DNA of 61,841 nt from the IMG/VR virus record IMGVR_UViG_3300036859_000137, positions 1 to 61,841 of that record. The stretch is one strand, 5' to 3'. This document shows, in pieces, positions 59,114-61,841 of the stretch (position 1 is its first letter; each line of letters begins with the position of its first letter). The position numbers were made by a program, and so were the translations under genes. Source of the DNA: a virus. The notes under the pieces are model-generated. The model was not told the DNA's origin. It saw nothing but the letters and a program-made list of their open reading frames with translations, and did not search any database.

Positions 59114-59622
59114 GAGTCGATCCAATGCTCAGAATCACGTCCGTATGTCTTCTGATTCGCCGGGGTCCACTCAACCAACCGGCCGCCGGTCCAGATCAGC
59201 CGCTCGGGGTGCGCCGTACGAATGATCTCCGGCTCGGTCCACTGGGTGAGCTTCTCTGTCCGTATCCCGGCCCCGTTGAGCGGCCCGTATGTTTGATCGA
59301 GATCCTTGAGCGGATCCTGCTTCTCGGCCAGCCGGTCAACCTCGGCCTGAATCTCGTCGAGCTTCACGTGAGCCGGTACCGGTCCGGAGATCAGCCGATA
59401 GACCAGAGCCCATCCGAGGTAGAGCGGCCACATGGCCAGCCACTCAACACCCTCACGGATCGCCAGTTCATGAGCCCGGTCATGTCCGATCTTCCCGCCG
59501 TAACAGCGCGGCGCCGGAGCACCGTAGATTTTCCGGTACTCCGCGCGGTACGCCTTCCGGGCGAAGACGAAGCACATGACGAGATAGGCGAAGCTCACCC
59601 CGGAAACGATCAACCCGCCCAT
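59110..59622 (-). CDS. 170-residue membrane-anchored protein
   Basis: From ATG 59622 (GAGG 9 bases upstream). N-terminal TM (GGLIVSGVSFAYLVMCFVF), then a hydrophilic part with a second hydrophobic segment (WLAMWPLYLGWALVYRLI) and charged C-terminus. Unknown function. Confidence 0.6.
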   Translation of the reverse strand: MGGLIVSGVSFAYLVMCFVFARKAYRAEYRKIYGAPAPRCYGGKIGHDRAHELAIREGVEWLAMWPLYLGWALVYRLISGPVPAHVKLDEIQAEVDRLAEKQDPLKDLDQTYGPLNGAGIRTEKLTQWTEPEIIRTAHPERLIWTGGRLVEWTPANQKTYGRDSEHWIDS

Positions 59623-59623
59623 G

Positions 59624-59866
59624 TCACACATCCTCGGGTCCGACCGGCGACCAATGCGCCGCATCGTGCACACTCTGATGATCGGCAGCCATCCGGGACA
59701 TCTCCGCCAGGTGGGTGCGGTACGCCTCCAGCAGCATGACCACTTCGTCCACGCTGTAGCCGTGGAACGTCACGTTCCCCTCCACCCCGATTTCGAAGAT
59801 CTGATGGGGCACGGCCGACTTCATCAATCCCAACGCTTCCCGGAAGCTGGGGAGCTGATCATTCAT
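59624..59866 (-). CDS. 80-residue hypothetical protein
   Basis: Start ATG 59866 overlaps the upstream stop as ATGA. Mixed alpha/beta (IFEIGVEGNVTFHGYSVDEV). No family recognised. Confidence 0.6.
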   Translation of the reverse strand: MNDQLPSFREALGLMKSAVPHQIFEIGVEGNVTFHGYSVDEVVMLLEAYRTHLAEMSRMAADHQSVHDAAHWSPVGPEDV

Positions 59867-60660
59867 GGGGTGTACCCCGTCCACGTCAAACCCTTGCCAC
59901 GAGCCCATGCGAGCGTGGCATCGAGGTGTGCCTGATTACTGATCACCAGCGGCGGGACCGTCACCGGCTGGGTCACGTCACCATCCTGGCTCAGCAGATA
60001 CACCATGTCCGAGGACCGGACCTTGAAGTATCCATTGATCCCCCAGCCGTCGCCCCACGAGTTGTAGCCTCCGAGCACGTCGCCGGAGGTACCGACCTGG
60101 AGACCGGACACGCACAGCTCATGGCCGCCCGCCTCCCCGCTCTTGGGATCCACGATCAGGAAGCCGTCCGCGTCCGTCTCGAACATCGAGTTGTACCAGA
60201 CCGTCCCCCACAGAACCGGACCGTTCTGGAGCGCCGCACGCATGGCGTCGTAGCTGAAGGCATGGGTGTACTTCGAGATCAGCCCCAGTTTCACCAGGGC
60301 TTTGGATACCCCGACACCCGAGGAGCCGGTGTCGTCGGGCGGGTATTCCCCGCTGAACTCGTCGAGTGATGTGCCGACCGAGTAGATCTGTACCGCGAGC
60401 GCCTCGTCGACCGGCACGGACACGACCCCCGGGGAGTTGATCGGAGTCACGGTCCGGCCGGTCCGCACCGCGTTGTCCGTACCGATCCATCCGGCCGCCG
60501 CGTTCCCGGTGCACGAACCGAGACTCCCTTGATCGAACACGGGAACACGCCGGATCCAGCTCTTGGATGAAATGGCCGCCTTGGGCAGCACCGGGAGAGC
60601 GAACGCGAAGGAGCGCGGGTCGTGTTCGACCCTCCGTCCGAGGGGATACGGGGTTGTCAT
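59863..60660 (-). CDS. Papain-like cysteine peptidase (C1 family)
   Basis: 265 residues. Oxyanion-hole Gln44 and catalytic Cys50 in QGSLGSCTGNAAAGW, catalytic His180 in GGHELCVSG and Asn200 in GGYNSWGDGWG, all in order for a C1A peptidase. No signal peptide or propeptide is visible, so it acts inside the cell or is packaged. The C-terminal ~45 residues are an extra domain. Rare in tailed phages. Confidence 0.82.
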   Translation of the reverse strand: MTTPYPLGRRVEHDPRSFAFALPVLPKAAISSKSWIRRVPVFDQGSLGSCTGNAAAGWIGTDNAVRTGRTVTPINSPGVVSVPVDEALAVQIYSVGTSLDEFSGEYPPDDTGSSGVGVSKALVKLGLISKYTHAFSYDAMRAALQNGPVLWGTVWYNSMFETDADGFLIVDPKSGEAGGHELCVSGLQVGTSGDVLGGYNSWGDGWGINGYFKVRSSDMVYLLSQDGDVTQPVTVPPLVISNQAHLDATLAWARGKGLTWTGYTP

Positions 60661-61280
60661 GCCGGATACTCCTGACGGTAGAGCCGGTAAAGATCACACG
60701 GAGGAACGTAGCCCGGCCACCGGCCGTCATCGAACAGATGCCAGCCGCCCCGCAGCGCCGTCTCGTCGGCCAGCTGAGAGCAGATCATGTGCTTGGTCGA
60801 CATGATGTAGCTCTTCAGGTGGGGCGCGGGGATGTGGAGATGGTGCAGCGCGATGGCCTGATAGTCGAGCCAGGAGTAGGGCGTACGTACCAGCCCGCGC
60901 GCGGCAGTCGCCACTCCGTCCCGGAACTCCTCGGGGCACCGGAGATAGAGCGTCTGATCGTCACGATGCCAGTTGACCACGTGGCGCGCACCGTCCGGCA
61001 TCGCCTCGACAATCCACGTGACAGTGGGGCTCACCTCGGTCACCGTGAATGCGTGCTGCTTCGCGTCCCATGGGCACCCCATGAGCTTCTGCGCCGCCTG
61101 GATCCCCTTCCCTCCCCACCCGCTGATCGTGGTGATCCCGATGTCTCCGGGCTTGGGTGTGTACGGCAGGCTCACCACGGCTTCTCCTTCGTTCTGCATG
61201 ATCAAGGGAATACAATCTCCGGAGTGTCCCTCGGGACACGCACAGATCCAGTCACCCACCCCGACGAGATGGGGACTCAT
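60657..61280 (-). CDS. Possible permuted papain-like amidase (YiiX/NlpC-like)
   Basis: 207 residues. PGDIGITTISGWGGKGIQAAQ, a His-rich stretch RHVVNWHRDD and a late ICSQLADE give the His-before-Cys order of permuted papain amidases (YiiX/YebB type). The N-terminus (CACPEGHSGDC) has a possible zinc knuckle. ATGA overlap upstream. Would cut amide bonds in wall peptides or lipid; substrate unknown. Confidence 0.5.
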   Translation of the reverse strand: MSPHLVGVGDWICACPEGHSGDCIPLIMQNEGEAVVSLPYTPKPGDIGITTISGWGGKGIQAAQKLMGCPWDAKQHAFTVTEVSPTVTWIVEAMPDGARHVVNWHRDDQTLYLRCPEEFRDGVATAARGLVRTPYSWLDYQAIALHHLHIPAPHLKSYIMSTKHMICSQLADETALRGGWHLFDDGRWPGYVPPCDLYRLYRQEYPA

Positions 61281-61540
61281 CCGGTCTTCCGGACGAACTT
61301 CGGGGTACGGATCACGGTACCGATCCTCCGGTCACGGCCGGTGAACGTCAGTTCCCATACCGCACCGTCAAGGACATGGCCACAGGGGACCAGTGCCATG
61401 TCTTCCATCAGCCCCAGGGTGTTGAACTTCCAGTTCAGGCCGACGAGGAGTGCGTCACAGTCGGGGCAGCGGATGTTCTGATCCTCACTGAATGCCCAGT
61501 CAGGATCAACATTCGGATCTTCTTCGGTGGGTTCAGTCAC
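61277..61540 (-). CDS. 87-residue zinc-ribbon protein
   Basis: From GTG 61540. CPDCDALLVG and CGHVLDG form a likely zinc ribbon; acidic N-terminus. Coupled to both neighbours by 4-base overlaps. Possibly a regulator; no family named. Confidence 0.6.
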   Translation of the reverse strand: MTEPTEEDPNVDPDWAFSEDQNIRCPDCDALLVGLNWKFNTLGLMEDMALVPCGHVLDGAVWELTFTGRDRRIGTVIRTPKFVRKTG

Positions 61541-61833
61541 AGCGTCAGCCTCGGGGTCAGGCCGTGCCCCCGGGCGATGAGGAACGCCTGCTCAGCCAGT
61601 GCCCGGCAGCGTGGCGGAAGGATGTCAGCATTCTGCCCCTTGATCCTTGCGTCGATCATCGCATGCACATTGAAGTGGCACGTGGGGCAAAGATTGATCA
61701 TGGGAGTCTCGACCAGTACTCCGGCCTGCTCGAACCATGACTTGGGGCAGATGTGGTGCGCATTGATCACGGCGCACAAATGCCCTTTGTACAGAGCACA
61801 AGGTTGAAGAGTGATCCGGTTCTCGATGATCAC
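61537..61833 (-). CDS. HNH endonuclease (5' end may be cut)
   Basis: 98 residues. INAHHICPKSW and NLCPTCHFNVH carry the HNH metal site with four cysteines (C12, C20, C49, C52 by this numbering) for the zinc fold. HNH enzymes next to terminase or packaging genes help cut cos/concatemers; here it sits at the window edge. The frame stays open upstream of GTG 61833, so the true start may be outside. Confidence 0.75.
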   Translation of the reverse strand: MIIENRITLQPCALYKGHLCAVINAHHICPKSWFEQAGVLVETPMINLCPTCHFNVHAMIDARIKGQNADILPPRCRALAEQAFLIARGHGLTPRLTL

Positions 61834-61841
61834 CAGCTCAG

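Overview
The window reads as part of a large, high-G+C, tailed (siphovirus-type) bacteriophage of an actinobacterium, most likely a Streptomyces-like host. A complete morphogenesis block is present: large terminase, portal, MuF/protease, capsid, tail tube, frameshifted chaperones, a 1237-residue tape measure and a CHAP+GH25 lysin. A WhiB protein, an Rpf-domain secreted hydrolase, a plasmid-type TraB/FtsK translocase and GTG/ATG starts behind GAGG-type ribosome sites point to Actinobacteria. No integrase was found. Both ends of the window cut a gene or an open frame, so more genome lies outside. Layout: (1) 1-6511 (+): a tightly overlapping sugar operon with a truncated glycosyltransferase, an Rmd-like reductase, a zinc-type sugar C-methyltransferase, a second SAM methyltransferase, a nucleotide-sugar dehydrogenase and two GT2 glycosyltransferases. 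An RmlB-like dehydratase (57804-58853) and a GT-B enzyme beside the tail genes (22144-23274) probably belong to the same pathway. (2) 6621-10136 (+): a four-helix membrane protein, a TraB/FtsK-like DNA translocase and a further small membrane protein, a module normally seen on conjugative actinobacterial plasmids. (3) 10137-22147 (+): a GATC-packed 0.9-kb intergenic region, then about 30 small genes (DUF932, WYL, DUF4236, HU and WhiB proteins, small membrane and zinc proteins) with tRNA-Glu, tRNA-Thr and two aberrant tRNA-like loci, many hairpins and repeated start-site cassettes. (4) 22144-55630 (-): glycosyltransferase, lysin, tail, head and terminase genes; the tail and capsid genes are read leftward from the terminase. 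One 27-residue membrane peptide (55691-55774) lies on the + strand. (5) 56092-61833 (-): an Rpf-NlpC/P60-LysM secreted hydrolase, the RmlB-like enzyme, zinc proteins, a papain-like peptidase, a possible permuted papain amidase and an HNH endonuclease. How it may fit together: terminase, portal, protease and capsid package DNA into the head; chaperones, tape measure and tube build a long tail with several paralogous decorations; lysin and the secreted wall hydrolases open the host wall. The sugar genes could make an unusual, methylated deoxysugar to decorate virions (inference). The TraB module could move or maintain the phage genome as a plasmid (inference). Three window-scale DNA signals are not explained by the genes: the tetramer GATC is strongly over-represented, including immediately before about 30 start codons; TGTCC/GGACA is packed around the TraB module; and a roughly 130-bp element occurs three times (9466, 34196, and inverted at 52580).
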